DNA of 64,000 nucleotides. It comes from Eubacteriales bacterium. Its GTDB lineage: Bacteria > Bacillota > Clostridia > Lachnospirales > Lachnospiraceae. The position numbers and the translations under genes are program-made. The stretch spans positions 1 through 64,000 of the forward strand of contig JAUNOK010000012.1 in NCBI GenBank assembly GCA_030537195.1. The letters run 5' to 3'. The first letter of the stretch is position 1, and each line of letters starts with the position of its first letter. The notes beneath the pieces were generated by a model that saw nothing but the letters and a program-made list of their open reading frames with translations, was not told where the DNA came from and did no database searches. Positions 43,499 through 54,003 of the stretch are shown here, piece by piece.

Positions 43499-45778
43499 TT
43501 ATAATTTCCATATATCCTCATTATACTGGCGGATTGTTCTGTCTGATGAGAAGAAACCTGCATTTGCTATATTGATAAGCATTTTTTCAGCCCATGCATA
43601 TCTGTCCTCATAATCTGACAAAGCCTTTTCCTTAGTCTCTATATAGCTTCGCAGATCAAGCAGTGCCATAAACCAGTCTTTTCCTACAATTTCGTTATAC
43701 AGCCTGTTAAGACTATGTGAATCACCAGCCTGAATCATTGCATCTGATATTATAAAGTCCACACATTTTTTAATAAGCGAATCTGTATCATACAGTTTTC
43801 TTGCGTTATAATCACATTTTTCATAATGTGCAATAACCTCATCACTCGCTGCGCCAAATGTATAGATATTATCACTTCCTACAAGCTCGGCAATCTCAAC
43901 ATTGGCTCCGTCCATTGTTCCAAGTGTCACAGCACCGTTCAGCATGAATTTCATGTTGCCTGTTCCTGACGCCTCCTTAGACGCAAGCGATATCTGCTCT
44001 GATATGTCACATGCTGGAATAAGCTTCTCGGCAAGTGTTACATTATAATTCTCTACAAGCACCACTTTAAGGTATGGGCTTACATCTTTGTCAGACTCAA
44101 TCACTTTACTCAGGGTGAGTATCAGATGAATTATATCCTTCGCGATTGTGTATGCCGGTGCAGCTTTTGCGCCAAATATTACTGTCACCGGAGTCTTAGG
44201 AATATTGCCCGCCTTGATGTCAAAATATTTATATATTATATACAGGGCGTTCATCTGCTGTCTCTTATACTCATGCAGACGCTTTATCTGTATATCATAT
44301 ATTGACTTCGGATTAATCTCTATTCCCTGTGTACGCTTAAGGTGTTCTGCCAGATTTTCCTTGTTGTCCGTCTTAATCTTTAAAAGGTTATCATAAACAT
44401 TTTTGTCTCCAACGAACTTTAGAAGATCATTTAGCTTCTTAGCATCATGTCTGTATTCACTTCCAATAAGTGTCTCAATATATTTTGCAAGCTCGTTATT
44501 GCAGTGGATAAGCCATCTTCTGAATGTGATTCCATTGGTTTTATTGTTAAATTTCTCTGGATATATCCTGTAGAAATTATTAAGCTCAGTGTTCTTTAAT
44601 ATCTCTGTGTGCAGCTTTGCAACTCCGTTGACACTCATTCCATAATGGATATCAATGTGTGCCATGTGGACGAGATTGTTATCATCAATTATATACACTG
44701 ACGGGTCTGTGTACTTCTCACGGACTCTCCTGTCAAGCTCTCTTATAATTGGCATAAGCTGTGGAACAACTCTGTTAAGATAGTCTACAGGCCATTTTTC
44801 AAGGGCTTCGGCAAGAATTGTGTGATTAGTATACGCACAGCTTTTTGATACAATATCGATTGCTTCGTCCATTGTTATCGGACTTCCGTCTATATCTGCA
44901 TTCTCAGTAAGAAGTCTTATAAGCTCTGGAATTACCATTGTCGGATGCGTATCATTAATCTGGATAACCGCAAGCTCTGGCAGATTCTTAAATGTTTTTC
45001 CGGTGCCTGCACATTTATTCCTGCATTCATCCAATATAAGTCTTGCGCCATTGCTTACCATGAAATACTGCTGATAGATTCGAAGAAGTCTTCCCTGCTC
45101 GTCACTGTCATCAGGATAGAGGAACAATGTAAGGTTCTTCGCAATATCTGACTTGTCAAAGTCTATGCCATTCTCTCTTACGATACTCTCATCAACTGTC
45201 TCCACATCAAACAGATGAAGCTTATTGGTTCTCTTCTCACCATACACATTGATATCATACATTCTTGAAACAATGCTCATTCCACCGAAATTAATTGTAT
45301 ATGTCACATCTGTCGGAACAAGCCAGCTGTCCTTACCAATCCACGGATTAGGCACTTCCTTCTGCTTTCCATTCTCAAACACCTGCTTAAAAAGTCCAAG
45401 ATGATAGTTAAGTCCGATGCCATCACCGTTAAGGCCTAAGTTGGCAATCGAATCAAGGAAACATGCTGCAAGCCTTCCAAGTCCGCCATTGCCAAGTGAC
45501 GGCTCTACTTCCAGTTCTTCAATTTCTGAAAGATTCTTCCCTGCCTGTGCAAGTTCTTCCTTAACCTCATCATAAACCCTTAAGTTAATAAGATTATTGG
45601 ATAAGAGTTTTCCTATAAGGAACTCAGCAGATATGTAGTAAACCTTTCTGCCATTGTCTTTCACGATTCTATCACGTCCCTTTTGTGTCACCAGCTTCAT
45701 AAGTGCATGAAAGCACTCCTCATTGCTGCATGAGTGCAAGTCTTTTCCATAATCTTCCAAACATATAGTGTTAAGCAT
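43499..45778 (-). CDS. glgP: Glycogen/starch phosphorylase
   Basis: 759 residues. Releases glucose 1-phosphate from alpha-1,4 glucans with pyridoxal phosphate. The ATG at 45778 ([17 protein letters not shown]) has GGAGGG upstream. Motifs: [19 protein letters not shown] (about 92-110), [31 protein letters not shown]-type [11 protein letters not shown], and the cofactor lysine in [15 protein letters not shown] (about 620-634). Somewhat shorter than E. coli enzymes (~800), as usual in Lachnospiraceae. No other glycogen genes are adjacent. Confidence 0.95.
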   Translation of the reverse strand: MLNTICLEDYGKDLHSCSNEECFHALMKLVTQKGRDRIVKDNGRKVYYISAEFLIGKLLSNNLINLRVYDEVKEELAQAGKNLSEIEELEVEPSLGNGGLGRLAACFLDSIANLGLNGDGIGLNYHLGLFKQVFENGKQKEVPNPWIGKDSWLVPTDVTYTINFGGMSIVSRMYDINVYGEKRTNKLHLFDVETVDESIVRENGIDFDKSDIAKNLTLFLYPDDSDEQGRLLRIYQQYFMVSNGARLILDECRNKCAGTGKTFKNLPELAVIQINDTHPTMVIPELIRLLTENADIDGSPITMDEAIDIVSKSCAYTNHTILAEALEKWPVDYLNRVVPQLMPIIRELDRRVREKYTDPSVYIIDDNNLVHMAHIDIHYGMSVNGVAKLHTEILKNTELNNFYRIYPEKFNNKTNGITFRRWLIHCNNELAKYIETLIGSEYRHDAKKLNDLLKFVGDKNVYDNLLKIKTDNKENLAEHLKRTQGIEINPKSIYDIQIKRLHEYKRQQMNALYIIYKYFDIKAGNIPKTPVTVIFGAKAAPAYTIAKDIIHLILTLSKVIESDKDVSPYLKVVLVENYNVTLAEKLIPACDISEQISLASKEASGTGNMKFMLNGAVTLGTMDGANVEIAELVGSDNIYTFGAASDEVIAHYEKCDYNARKLYDTDSLIKKCVDFIISDAMIQAGDSHSLNRLYNEIVGKDWFMALLDLRSYIETKEKALSDYEDRYAWAEKMLINIANAGFFSSDRTIRQYNEDIWKL

Positions 45779-45883
45779 ATTGTTGCCCTCCATTCTTGTA
45801 TTTATATTTTATTATAGAGTTGCCGGAAAAATTCTCTTGCTTTATAATGGGATGCATTCTTGTAAATTACATAATGCTTCAAA

Positions 45884-45931
45884 TATAAAAATCCTGCTCC
45901 CAGGCAGTCCAAACCACCTGAAAGCAGGATT
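45884..45931 (-). terminator. Terminator of the zinc-ribbon/DUF4234 gene
   Basis: AATCCTGCT/AGCAGGATT arms (45890-45898, 45923-45931) with a partly paired loop and TTTTTATATTT after it on minus. Confidence 0.75.
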
Positions 45932-45952
45932 AACATTTTAATTATCAACACA

Positions 45953-46621
45953 TTACATTAAACCATGTGCTCTGTTGTATGCATTACATATCATATTAGA
46001 ATTCTTAATAAGAATATGCATTGCAACAAATGGTCCGATTCCGCAGATAAATGAACCAAAGATTAACCATAAGAGAACTGTTGTACCATTCTCCTGAATT
46101 GAAAGGCCATAACGTGGTCCGTTAGCTGCAAGTCTGTTACCAAGATTATAGTACCAGAACCATGCATAGATACCACATGTAATAAATGATAACAGGATAA
46201 ATGCAACAAGTCCTGATGTACTCTTTCCATCCCCATCACAGGCAACATTAACATCATGTGCCATCTTATAGATGAAATAATAACCATAAATTCCACAGGT
46301 AATAATTGAAAGCAGTATGTAAGATACAAGTCCTCTGTCGTCCTTTAATCTCTCGCCTGAATATGGTGGAACTGTGCCATTATTATAACCATTGCTATAA
46401 TTCTGATTAGCATTGTACCCCTGATTATTATCCTGGTTATTGTTATTACTAGTGAAGCTCTGCTTAACCTCATCAAAAGCGCTTCCTAACTCCTGCTCAG
46501 CCTTATTGAATACCTGACCGGCCTGATTAGCAATATCCTGCTCTGGCGAACAATTAGCACCACAATATGGGCAGAACTTTGTTGAATCTGGAATCTGTTT
46601 TCCACATTTTGTACAAAACAT
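45953..46621 (-). CDS. Zinc-ribbon protein with DUF4234 membrane domain
   Basis: 222 residues. N-terminal zinc ribbon MFCTKCGKQIPDSTKFCPYCG (Cys pairs at about 3/6 and 18/21), a flexible Gln/Asn/Tyr-rich linker (about 50-85), and two similar halves with LVSYILLSIITCGIYGYYFIY and LVAFILLSFITCGIYAWFWYY, which mark DUF4234, plus a further C-terminal helix. Function unknown; widespread in Clostridia. GGAGGAGAT precedes the ATG. Downstream of a DUF2752 gene in the same direction. Confidence 0.85.
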   Translation of the reverse strand: MFCTKCGKQIPDSTKFCPYCGANCSPEQDIANQAGQVFNKAEQELGSAFDEVKQSFTSNNNNQDNNQGYNANQNYSNGYNNGTVPPYSGERLKDDRGLVSYILLSIITCGIYGYYFIYKMAHDVNVACDGDGKSTSGLVAFILLSFITCGIYAWFWYYNLGNRLAANGPRYGLSIQENGTTVLLWLIFGSFICGIGPFVAMHILIKNSNMICNAYNRAHGLM

Positions 46622-46636
46622 AATATCTCCTCCTCT

Positions 46637-47059
46637 TTATAAGTTTAGTTTGCGAATGATACGGAACACAATATTGTTCTGCGGCTCGAAAACCACTATA
46701 TTACCGCCTCCAATAATCATTCTATACAAGTAAACTATAACAAATGCGCACGCTATTGTAAACATAAAAAGTTTATAAAATTTTATATTTATTTTAGATT
46801 TAAGAAGCATAACTATTACAACAACCGGTGGAAGGAAAAAAAGTGGATGATACATGAACGCATCACGAATATTAAAATGCAGTAAAGCAATCCACGCTCT
46901 CGACATTCCACAGCCTGCGCATGATATACCTGTTATGTACTTTATCGGACATGTAACCCCGAAACTTTCCAGTATCACATACAGCACAACAACTGCTGCA
47001 ACTGATGTTATAATTTCTATTCTATGTGATTTCTTTTTATATGCATTACCTCTGCTCAT
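46637..47059 (-). CDS. DUF2752 small membrane protein
   Basis: 140 residues, three or four helices. The DUF2752 hallmark is CPIKYITGISCAGCGMSRAW (about 37-56), with three conserved Cys between the first two helices, followed by HFNIRDAFMYHPLFFLPP. Function unknown. It lies 15 bases upstream of the zinc-ribbon/DUF4234 gene, and these two families often co-occur, so the pair is probably a unit. Confidence 0.85.
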   Translation of the reverse strand: MSRGNAYKKKSHRIEIITSVAAVVVLYVILESFGVTCPIKYITGISCAGCGMSRAWIALLHFNIRDAFMYHPLFFLPPVVVIVMLLKSKINIKFYKLFMFTIACAFVIVYLYRMIIGGGNIVVFEPQNNIVFRIIRKLNL

Positions 47060-47083
47060 TATCCCCCCTGAGACTGCTTTTTA

Positions 47084-48013
47084 TTACATTATAATCTCTC
47101 CGGCAAGCAATGCAAGACAAGGCAGTGTAATTATACTTATCAAAGTTGACAAAGTAACTGCACCAACTGCCAGCTTCTGGTCGTGACCGAACTTAATCGC
47201 AAAAAGAGTAGTAATAGCTGCACATGGACATGCCTCAAGTATAATTGTAATAACAGCAACCATTCCACGGGCATGTATCAGATACATAACCAGAGTGCAG
47301 ATTACCGGTATAATAAACATCCTGAGAATAACCGTAAAATATACTCTCTTATCCTTTAATATGCTCAATAATGGGAACTGTGAAATAGTAATTCCTGTTA
47401 TTATCATAGACAGCGGAGTATTCATGCCTCCGACAACATTAAATGTATCTTTAAGGACTCCCGCAACCGGAATCCTTGCAAGGAATATCACAAGACCGAC
47501 GGCAACTGATATAATTGGCGGACATGTAACTATCTTCTTTAACAGCTCCTTAAAGCTCATACTTTCTGAAACATACACAATTCCTACAGTCCATAAAAGA
47601 ATATTGAATACAGTAACATATACGCTCGCATACAATACACCTTCGGAACCGTACATTGCCTGAATAAGCGGGAATCCCATATAAGCCGCATTAGAAAATG
47701 TAGTTGCAAATCTTATAATGCCGCGGACTTCCTTTTTCATTAAAAATGTTATGACAATCGATAAAGCCATTCCTATACATATTGTAAGTATGCTGTAAAA
47801 GAGCATTCTGCCCATATTCTTAAGAATCTCAGCATTATATCCTGACATATAAGAATTAATAATCATAAATGGAACAACAAAATATATAAGAAGATTAGAA
47901 AGCATACCCTTGCCTTCTTCATTAACCATCTTAATCTTTCCAATAACAACTCCACACAATATAAGTATGAATAATTCAAATACCTGCTTTGCGGTAATAA
48001 GTGCTAAATCCAT
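47084..48013 (-). CDS. AEC (auxin efflux carrier) family transporter
   Basis: 309 residues, about ten helices. The ATG at 48013 (MDLALITAKQVFELF) is chosen over a GTG at 48043, whose extra codons include AGGAGG, the likely ribosome-binding site. Family marks are the N-terminal LLIYFVVPFMIINSYM with the conserved P in TM2, the middle RFATTFSNAAYMGFPLIQAMYG with the N-x-x-x-x-G-x-P motif, and a similar second half (EACPCAAITTLFAIKFGHD). Exports or imports organic acids such as malate; substrate unknown. Confidence 0.87.
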   Translation of the reverse strand: MDLALITAKQVFELFILILCGVVIGKIKMVNEEGKGMLSNLLIYFVVPFMIINSYMSGYNAEILKNMGRMLFYSILTICIGMALSIVITFLMKKEVRGIIRFATTFSNAAYMGFPLIQAMYGSEGVLYASVYVTVFNILLWTVGIVYVSESMSFKELLKKIVTCPPIISVAVGLVIFLARIPVAGVLKDTFNVVGGMNTPLSMIITGITISQFPLLSILKDKRVYFTVILRMFIIPVICTLVMYLIHARGMVAVITIILEACPCAAITTLFAIKFGHDQKLAVGAVTLSTLISIITLPCLALLAGEIIM

Positions 48014-48110
48014 AGCCCCTCTTGTCCTCCTTTTTCTGCACACAAAAACATGTTATATATTTCGTCTTCTGAAATATATAACATGTTAATAACAAAGTCA
48101 AGTCTTTAAT

Positions 48111-48548
48111 CTAATACTTTATCTCTGGCATAAGTTCTTCACTTATAACATCAAGCATATGCTCCATAGTCTTTAACTCTTCCTCTGAGAATCTGCCCTC
48201 AATCCTGTCCATTACAGTTTTAAGATATGTATTGCTGATATTATAATAATCTATGTACTTCTGCGTTACCTCAAGATGATATTCTCTCTTATCTTCATCA
48301 GACTGTACCCTCTTAAGATATCCCTTCTTTACAAGATTGTTAATCTTATACGCAGCATTTGGCGATGATATATTCGCCATCTGGGCAAACTGTGCTACAG
48401 TTGGTTTATCAAGTGCATATATAATCTCCATGCAGAAAGTCTCGACCGTTGTAAGAGAAGTCTCCCTCTCCTGTAACTTTTCAAACATTTTCTGATAAAA
48501 ATGCATCTTGAACTTGGTATACACCTTACTAAAAGAATCCTGCAGCAC
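48111..48548 (-). CDS. fabT: MarR-family regulator, probable FabT
   Basis: 145 residues. Winged helix-turn-helix (about 45-105): VAQFAQMANISSPNAAYKINNLVKKGYLKRVQSDEDKREYHLEVT, with helical N- and C-terminal dimer parts. The start is GTG at 48546-48548 with GGAGGT eight bases upstream. FabT of streptococci and lactococci represses fatty acid genes in response to acyl-ACP; there it is at the head of the locus, here at the end. Likely represses the acpP promoter at 57.7 kb. An AT-rich inverted repeat precedes it. Confidence 0.75.
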   Translation of the reverse strand: MLQDSFSKVYTKFKMHFYQKMFEKLQERETSLTTVETFCMEIIYALDKPTVAQFAQMANISSPNAAYKINNLVKKGYLKRVQSDEDKREYHLEVTQKYIDYYNISNTYLKTVMDRIEGRFSEEELKTMEHMLDVISEELMPEIKY

Positions 48549-48573
48549 CTTACTTTACCTCCAAAGCTTTTTT

Positions 48574-48596
48574 AATTGTTTATTATTATAACAATT
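48574..48596 (-). promoter_or_regulatory. AT-rich inverted repeat between fabZ and the MarR gene
   Basis: AATTGTT/AACAATT arms (48574-48580, 48590-48596) directly after the fabZ stop. The minus strand reads TATAAT inside it, so it may be an autoregulated internal promoter or a weak terminator. Confidence 0.4.
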
Positions 48597-48599
48597 GCT

Positions 48600-49025
48600 C
48601 TATTCTATTGCAAATGTAAGTTCTGCAGATACTGCTAGTTTACCGCCAACATAAGCCTCTGCTTTTCCTACTCCGACTGGTCCTTTTCTTGCTATAATCT
48701 CACAAGACATTTCAAGTACATCACCCGGTGTAACCTGTGACTTAAATCTTGCATTTTTAATACCTGCAAAAAGTGCTATATGTCCTTTATTCTTTTCTTC
48801 TGACAGAAGCGCAACCGCTCCAGTCTGTGCAAGAGCCTCAATAATAAGTACACCCGGCATTACTTTTTTCTGCGGAAAATGTCCTACAAAATGCATTTCG
48901 TTGGCAGATACACATTTAATGCCGCAAGCCTTCTTCCCCGGCTCACACTCCGTTATCCTGTCTACTAAAAGAAATGGATATCTGTGTGGAAGAATCTGCT
49001 GGATTTCATCTGAATTAAGCTGCAT
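48600..49025 (-). CDS. fabZ: 3-hydroxyacyl-ACP dehydratase FabZ
   Basis: 141 residues, hotdog fold. Dehydrates 3-hydroxyacyl-ACP in elongation. [11 protein letters not shown] (about 15-25) and the catalytic [23 protein letters not shown] with His and Glu (about 49-71). Length is standard. Two bases from fabF. Confidence 0.95.
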   Translation of the reverse strand: MQLNSDEIQQILPHRYPFLLVDRITECEPGKKACGIKCVSANEMHFVGHFPQKKVMPGVLIIEALAQTGAVALLSEEKNKGHIALFAGIKNARFKSQVTPGDVLEMSCEIIARKGPVGVGKAEAYVGGKLAVSAELTFAIE

Positions 49026-49027
49026 AA

Positions 49028-50260
49028 TTACACCACCTTTCTAAGAACAATTGAAGCATTATGACCGCCAAAACCTAAAGAATTAGACATGGCATAATCA
49101 ACGCTGGTACTTCTTGCCACATTTGGCACAATATCAAGATCACAGTCATCATCTGGTACGCGATAATTAATAGTTGGCGGGATTATGTCATTCTTTACAG
49201 CAAGCGCCGATATAATAGCTTCAACCGCTCCACTGGCCCCCAACATATGTCCTGTCATCGACTTGGTAGAGCTTATTGCAAGCTTATATGCATGCTCACC
49301 AAATGCTTTCTTTATTGCATTAGTCTCACCCTTATCATTAAGCTTAGTACTTGTTCCATGTGCATTGATGTAATCTATTCTGTCCGCAGACACCCCTGCA
49401 TCCTTAACTGCTTCCATCATAGCCTGTGCTGCCATGCTCCCATCTTCTAGCGGTGCTGTAACATGGTTAGCATCACATGTTGAGCCATAGCCTGCCACCT
49501 CGCAGTATATCTTGGCACCTCTGTTCAGTGCATGTTCATACTCTTCAAGAATAAGTACACCTGCGCCCTCTCCCATAACAAATCCGCTTCTTTCCTTATC
49601 AAACGGAATAGATGCCCTGCTTACATCTTCTGATTTGCTTAATGCATGCATTGATGTAAAGCCACCAATTCCAAAATCAGTTATGCAGCTTTCTGCTCCA
49701 CCACACACAACTACGTCCTGATATCCATCACGTATCTGTCTTAATGCATCTCCAACTGCATTAGTTCCACTCGCACATGCTGTCACAACAGATGTGCACA
49801 TACCATGAAGCCCGAATCTGATTGCGACGTGTCCTGCCGCCATATTAGTTATTGACATAGGAACAAAATGTGGTGAAACCCTGTCATAGCCTTTACTTTC
49901 ACCTCTTAAACATTCTCTCTGGATAGTTGTAAGGCCTCCAATTCCACTTGATAATATCACGCCGCATCTTAAGGTATTCTCTTCGTCAAAGTCTATCCCT
50001 GAATCTTTTACTGCTTCATCTGCAGCTGCAAGTGCATATATTGTGAAATCGTCCATTTTCCTTAATTCTGCTTTGTCTGCAATACTCTCTGAGTCAAAAT
50101 CTTTTACTTCACCGGCAAGCTTGACAGCACTTTTATCTGTATCATAATGTGTTATCCTGCCAATACCACATTTACCAGCCTTTACAGCCTCCCACATATC
50201 ATTCACATTGTTTCCGACAGGAGTAACCGCTCCCATACCTGTTATTACAACTCTTCTCAT
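49028..50260 (-). CDS. fabF: 3-oxoacyl-ACP synthase II FabF
   Basis: 410 residues; condenses acyl-ACP with malonyl-ACP. The ATG at 50260 ([16 protein letters not shown]) overlaps the fabG stop as ATGA; an upstream frame start is unlikely. Cys-His-His triad: [32 protein letters not shown] and [16 protein letters not shown]-terminal [17 protein letters not shown]. Length is typical. Confidence 0.96.
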   Translation of the reverse strand: MRRVVITGMGAVTPVGNNVNDMWEAVKAGKCGIGRITHYDTDKSAVKLAGEVKDFDSESIADKAELRKMDDFTIYALAAADEAVKDSGIDFDEENTLRCGVILSSGIGGLTTIQRECLRGESKGYDRVSPHFVPMSITNMAAGHVAIRFGLHGMCTSVVTACASGTNAVGDALRQIRDGYQDVVVCGGAESCITDFGIGGFTSMHALSKSEDVSRASIPFDKERSGFVMGEGAGVLILEEYEHALNRGAKIYCEVAGYGSTCDANHVTAPLEDGSMAAQAMMEAVKDAGVSADRIDYINAHGTSTKLNDKGETNAIKKAFGEHAYKLAISSTKSMTGHMLGASGAVEAIISALAVKNDIIPPTINYRVPDDDCDLDIVPNVARSTSVDYAMSNSLGFGGHNASIVLRKVV

Positions 50261-51000
50261 ATCGCCATCCCTCCGTCTACACAAAGTACCTGTCCGGTTA
50301 TGTAACGCGCTCCATCACCCGCAAGAAATGCTACTGCCTCTGCAATATCTTCCGGCTTTCCCATCTCTTTAAAAGGTATATTCTCCAGCACTTTTTCTCT
50401 GGCAGCATCTGACATTGAGCCTGTCATATCTGTTTCAATCATTCCGGGTGCAACCGCATTTACAGTAATATGTCTTGATGCAAGCTCTCTTGCAAGCGAC
50501 TTTGTCATACCAATAACACCAGCTTTACTTGCAGAATAATTAACCTGACCTGCATTTCCCATAACACCAACAACAGAACTCATATTAATAATTCTTCCTG
50601 CTCTCTGTCTTAACATAAGCCTTGAAACACCCCTCATCATGTAAAATGTTCCTTTTAGATTCACATCTATAACTGCATCAAAATCTTCATCCTTCATACG
50701 CCCAATAAGGTTGTCCTTGGTAATTCCCGCATTATTGACAAGTACATCAATTCTGCCGCCAAGCAAATCCACAGCCTCTTTAATTAAGCGCTCACATTCT
50801 TCTGAATCACTCACATCCGCCTTAATTGCATGAATCTCTATTCCATATTCTCTGCATAACTTAACTGTTTCCATGGCAGCCTCATCACCTGAACGGTAAC
50901 TAAACACAATATCTGTACCATCGCTTGCAAGTTTAACGCATATAGCTCTTCCAATTCCGCGGCTTGCACCTGTAATAAGTGCTTTTCTTCTCTCACCCAT
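50257..51000 (-). CDS. fabG: 3-oxoacyl-ACP reductase FabG
   Basis: 247 residues, short-chain dehydrogenase. NADP-binding TGASRGIGRAIC (about 11-22), NNAG, catalytic Ser-Tyr-Lys in SSVVGVMGNAGQVNYSASKAG, and the C-terminal [18 protein letters not shown]. Reduces the keto group after condensation. Overlaps fabF by four bases. Confidence 0.95.
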   Translation of the reverse strand: MGERRKALITGASRGIGRAICVKLASDGTDIVFSYRSGDEAAMETVKLCREYGIEIHAIKADVSDSEECERLIKEAVDLLGGRIDVLVNNAGITKDNLIGRMKDEDFDAVIDVNLKGTFYMMRGVSRLMLRQRAGRIINMSSVVGVMGNAGQVNYSASKAGVIGMTKSLARELASRHITVNAVAPGMIETDMTGSMSDAAREKVLENIPFKEMGKPEDIAEAVAFLAGDGARYITGQVLCVDGGMAI

Positions 51001-51047
51001 TCTCTATCTTTCCTTTCATATCTGATCAGTTCAAATGTCCGATTAGT

Positions 51048-52133
51048 TCAATCAGCAACCTGTATGTCCGATTTATTCAATCTATATTCCGTCATAATCT
51101 CATCAATAAGCTGCTGTACACTCATTATCCTGTCAACCCGTTCTGCATTACTTCCTGCAAAGAACAGTCCATTATCCCAGTCACCCTTAACTGCCGCTAT
51201 AAGCGCCCTGCTGATACAATATGGAATACTGTCATCCTTTTTGCAGGCTGTAAGACAGCCATTACATTTTTCTGCAAGAAATCTTTCACCTTTATCAATT
51301 CTTTCAAGCAATGGACTGTTAATTGCACGAGCCGGCATTCCCACAGGACTTTTGATAATGCGGATATCTTCTTTCTTCGCATTAACAACAGCCTGTTTAA
51401 ATGTATCTGATGCATCACATTCACTGGTTGCAATGAATCTTGTCGCTATCTGCACACCAGCAGCGCCTTTCTTTATGTAATGTGCCATATCACTTCCGTC
51501 AAACACCCCGCCAGCAACAAAAACAGGAATTCTTACACCTTCCTCCTCTGTCACCCGGAGTACATCTGACAATATTTCATCATTGCTCTGTGCTTTTCCA
51601 TTGATAATATCATCTGCACTGAATCCCAGATGGCCTCCCGCCATGCTTCCCTCAATAATGAACATGTCAGGATATACATCAAAATGTTTTTTATAAGTTT
51701 TCATAATTATCTTAGCTGCCCTGCCGCTTGAAACAATCGGTGCTGCCAGCGTATCTGTTCCCTTGGTAAACTGTGGAAGATTAAGCGGCAGTCCGGCACC
51801 TGAGATAATAATATCTGCCCCTGCTGAAACTGCTATTTTGCAGCTTTCTGCAAAATGAGAAACTGCCGTCATAATATTCACGGCAACAAGTCCATTTTTG
51901 CCGCTTTCCTTTGCAGTCTGCTTTGCTTTCTTTATATGATAATCAAGAGCTTTTAAGTTTGCCTTTATCGGATTAATTTCAAAATCATCTTCAGCATATC
52001 CGGCATTAACGGAACTGATGACTCCACACGCACCACTTGCTGCAACTGCACCGGCAAGTGAAGAAAGCGAAACTCCGACGCCCATTCCGCCCTGAATTAC
52101 AGGAATATCAAGCACCTTATTCTTAATCTGCAT
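51048..52133 (-). CDS. Nitronate monooxygenase/FabK-like flavoprotein at the fabD position
   Basis: 361 residues. The ATG at 52133 (MQIKNKVLDIPVIQGGMG) follows AAAGGAATTAT and overlaps fabK's stop by 11 bases. FMN barrel like FabK: VIQGGMGVGVS, ISGAGLPLNLP, GSMAGGHLGFSADD, PVFVAGGVFDGSDM and GAAGVQIATRFIATSECDAS. It differs from FabK by a C-terminal Cys cluster (KCNGCLTACKKDDSIPYC, about 295-312). Oxidises nitronates or acts as a second enoyl reductase or accessory oxidoreductase; the role in the operon is not established. Confidence 0.85.
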   Translation of the reverse strand: MQIKNKVLDIPVIQGGMGVGVSLSSLAGAVAASGACGVISSVNAGYAEDDFEINPIKANLKALDYHIKKAKQTAKESGKNGLVAVNIMTAVSHFAESCKIAVSAGADIIISGAGLPLNLPQFTKGTDTLAAPIVSSGRAAKIIMKTYKKHFDVYPDMFIIEGSMAGGHLGFSADDIINGKAQSNDEILSDVLRVTEEEGVRIPVFVAGGVFDGSDMAHYIKKGAAGVQIATRFIATSECDASDTFKQAVVNAKKEDIRIIKSPVGMPARAINSPLLERIDKGERFLAEKCNGCLTACKKDDSIPYCISRALIAAVKGDWDNGLFFAGSNAERVDRIMSVQQLIDEIMTEYRLNKSDIQVAD

Positions 52134-53052
52134 ATAATTCCTTTCGTACAGTCTCATACCCTGAATATATTTCTTCAAATATTTTTCCAACTGGCTGTAT
52201 CTTATCAATCTGACCTGCAACCTGGCCGGCCATAAGCGAACCATTCATTGTATCACCGTCAAATACCGCCTTACGAAGCGAACCCAGTGTATACTTTTCA
52301 AGTTCCATCTTATCAGCACCTGCCTTTTCCTGCTTTACATACTCGCGTGACATATCATTTTTAAGGACACGCACAGGTGTACCTGCAATTCTTCCTGTAA
52401 CTATTGTATCGTTATCCTTTGCTTTAAGTATCGCCTGCTTGTAATTATCATGTATAGGACACTCCGTACTTGCAAGAAGGCATGTTCCCATCTGGACCCC
52501 TGCAGCTCCCAGTGCAAATGCGGCTGCAAGCTGTCTTCCGTCTGCGATTCCTCCTGCTGCAATAACAGGAATATTCACACTGTCAACGACCTTTGGAACA
52601 AGTGTCATTGTTGTCATCTCACCAACATGACCGCCACTTTCTGTTCCCTCCGCAATTACTGCATCAGCTCCGAACCTCTCCATTCTTATTGCAAGCGCTG
52701 CACTAGAAACAACCGGTATTACCATCATTCCATGCGATTTCCAGTTTTCCATGTATTTTGCCGGGCTTCCTGCACCTGTTGTTACAATCTTTACATTTTC
52801 TTCTACAAGCAGCTGTGCCATTGCATCAGCTTCCGGATTCATAAGCATAAGATTCACACCGAATGGTTTGTCTGTAAGTGTTCTGCATTTTCTTATGTTC
52901 TCCCGAAGCATATCCGTGTTCATTCCACCTGCACCAATAAGCCCAAGTCCTCCTGCGTTACTTACTGCCGCAGCGAATTCTCCCGTTGCAATATTAGCCA
53001 TTCCTCCCTGTATAAATGGATATCTTATCCCTAACATTTTATCTAATCTCAT
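52123..53052 (-). CDS. fabK: Enoyl-ACP reductase II FabK
   Basis: 309 residues, FMN enzyme reducing enoyl-ACP with NADH. LGIRYPFIQGGMANIATGEFAAAVSNAGGLG at the start, FGVNLMLMNP, TTGAGSP, GTESGGHVGEMTTMTLVP (catalytic His loop, about 140-157) and AAGGIADGRQLAAAFALGAAGVQMGT. This is the Gram-positive alternative to FabI. Fifteen bases from fabH. Confidence 0.95.
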   Translation of the reverse strand: MRLDKMLGIRYPFIQGGMANIATGEFAAAVSNAGGLGLIGAGGMNTDMLRENIRKCRTLTDKPFGVNLMLMNPEADAMAQLLVEENVKIVTTGAGSPAKYMENWKSHGMMVIPVVSSAALAIRMERFGADAVIAEGTESGGHVGEMTTMTLVPKVVDSVNIPVIAAGGIADGRQLAAAFALGAAGVQMGTCLLASTECPIHDNYKQAILKAKDNDTIVTGRIAGTPVRVLKNDMSREYVKQEKAGADKMELEKYTLGSLRKAVFDGDTMNGSLMAGQVAGQIDKIQPVGKIFEEIYSGYETVRKELYAD

Positions 53053-53067
53053 TATGATGCTCCTTAC

Positions 53068-54003
53068 TTATGTTTCTATCAATGCGCAGCTCCAGCTAAG
53101 TCCAGCTCCAAAGCCTGCAAGAATTAACTTTCTGCCTTTATTAAGGCAACCCTTTTCTGCCAGTTCATCAAGTGCTATTGGTATGCTTGCTGCCGATGTA
53201 TTACCGTATTCTGCTATATTTACATAGAATTTATCTTCATGACCGGGATACTTTTTCTTTACATGATTGATTATTCTTTCGTTAGCCTGATGACACACAA
53301 TATAATCTATATCCGCAATTGTCATGTCCGATTTTTTCAATATCTCATCAATTCCCTGCTTAAGTACATCAACCGCAAAACGAAACACCGCATTTCCATT
53401 CATCTGTACATAAGCATCCTGCGCACCTAAGCCTTTACATACAAGCACATCTTCGTTGCCTCTTGTGTAATTAATCTGTTCATACATATTGTCATCCGCT
53501 TTTATAAGAACTGCGCCTGCACCATCTCCAAAAAGCACACATGTTGAGCGGTCAGTATAATCTATTATCTTAGACATCTGCTCGCTTCCTATAAGAAGTA
53601 TGTACTTATAATCTGTACTGTTAAGCAGTGCATGACCTACATTTAATGCATGAAGAAAACCCGTACATGCACTGCTTAAGTCAAATGCGAGCACATTTTC
53701 ACTAAGGCCAAGTTCCTTCTGCACGATTGCCGCAGTTGATGGAAATGCGTTCTCTGCTGTTGAAGTTGCAACTATGACCGCCCCTATATCGTCTGTATTA
53801 ATATCCGCCTGCTTTACTGCATTTCTTGCAGCATTAACAGCAAGTGATGTCGTATTTTCCTGTCTGCATCTGTATCTTTTCTTAATACCGGTTCTTGTTG
53901 TTATCCATTCATCACTTGTATCAACAATCCGGCTTAAGTCATCATTCGTTATTATTTCTTCCGGGAGTGCTTTCCCTGTGGACACTATCTGAATGCCTTT
54001 CAC
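53068..54003 (-). CDS. fabH: 3-oxoacyl-ACP synthase III FabH
   Basis: 311 residues; starts chains from acyl-CoA and malonyl-ACP. Catalytic Cys in DLSSACTGFLHALNVG (about 107-122), His in VCHQANERIINHVKK, Asn in YGNTSAASIPIALDE. GAGLSWSCALIET ends the protein. Overlaps accA by four bases. Confidence 0.95.
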   Translation of the reverse strand: MKGIQIVSTGKALPEEIITNDDLSRIVDTSDEWITTRTGIKKRYRCRQENTTSLAVNAARNAVKQADINTDDIGAVIVATSTAENAFPSTAAIVQKELGLSENVLAFDLSSACTGFLHALNVGHALLNSTDYKYILLIGSEQMSKIIDYTDRSTCVLFGDGAGAVLIKADDNMYEQINYTRGNEDVLVCKGLGAQDAYVQMNGNAVFRFAVDVLKQGIDEILKKSDMTIADIDYIVCHQANERIINHVKKKYPGHEDKFYVNIAEYGNTSAASIPIALDELAEKGCLNKGRKLILAGFGAGLSWSCALIET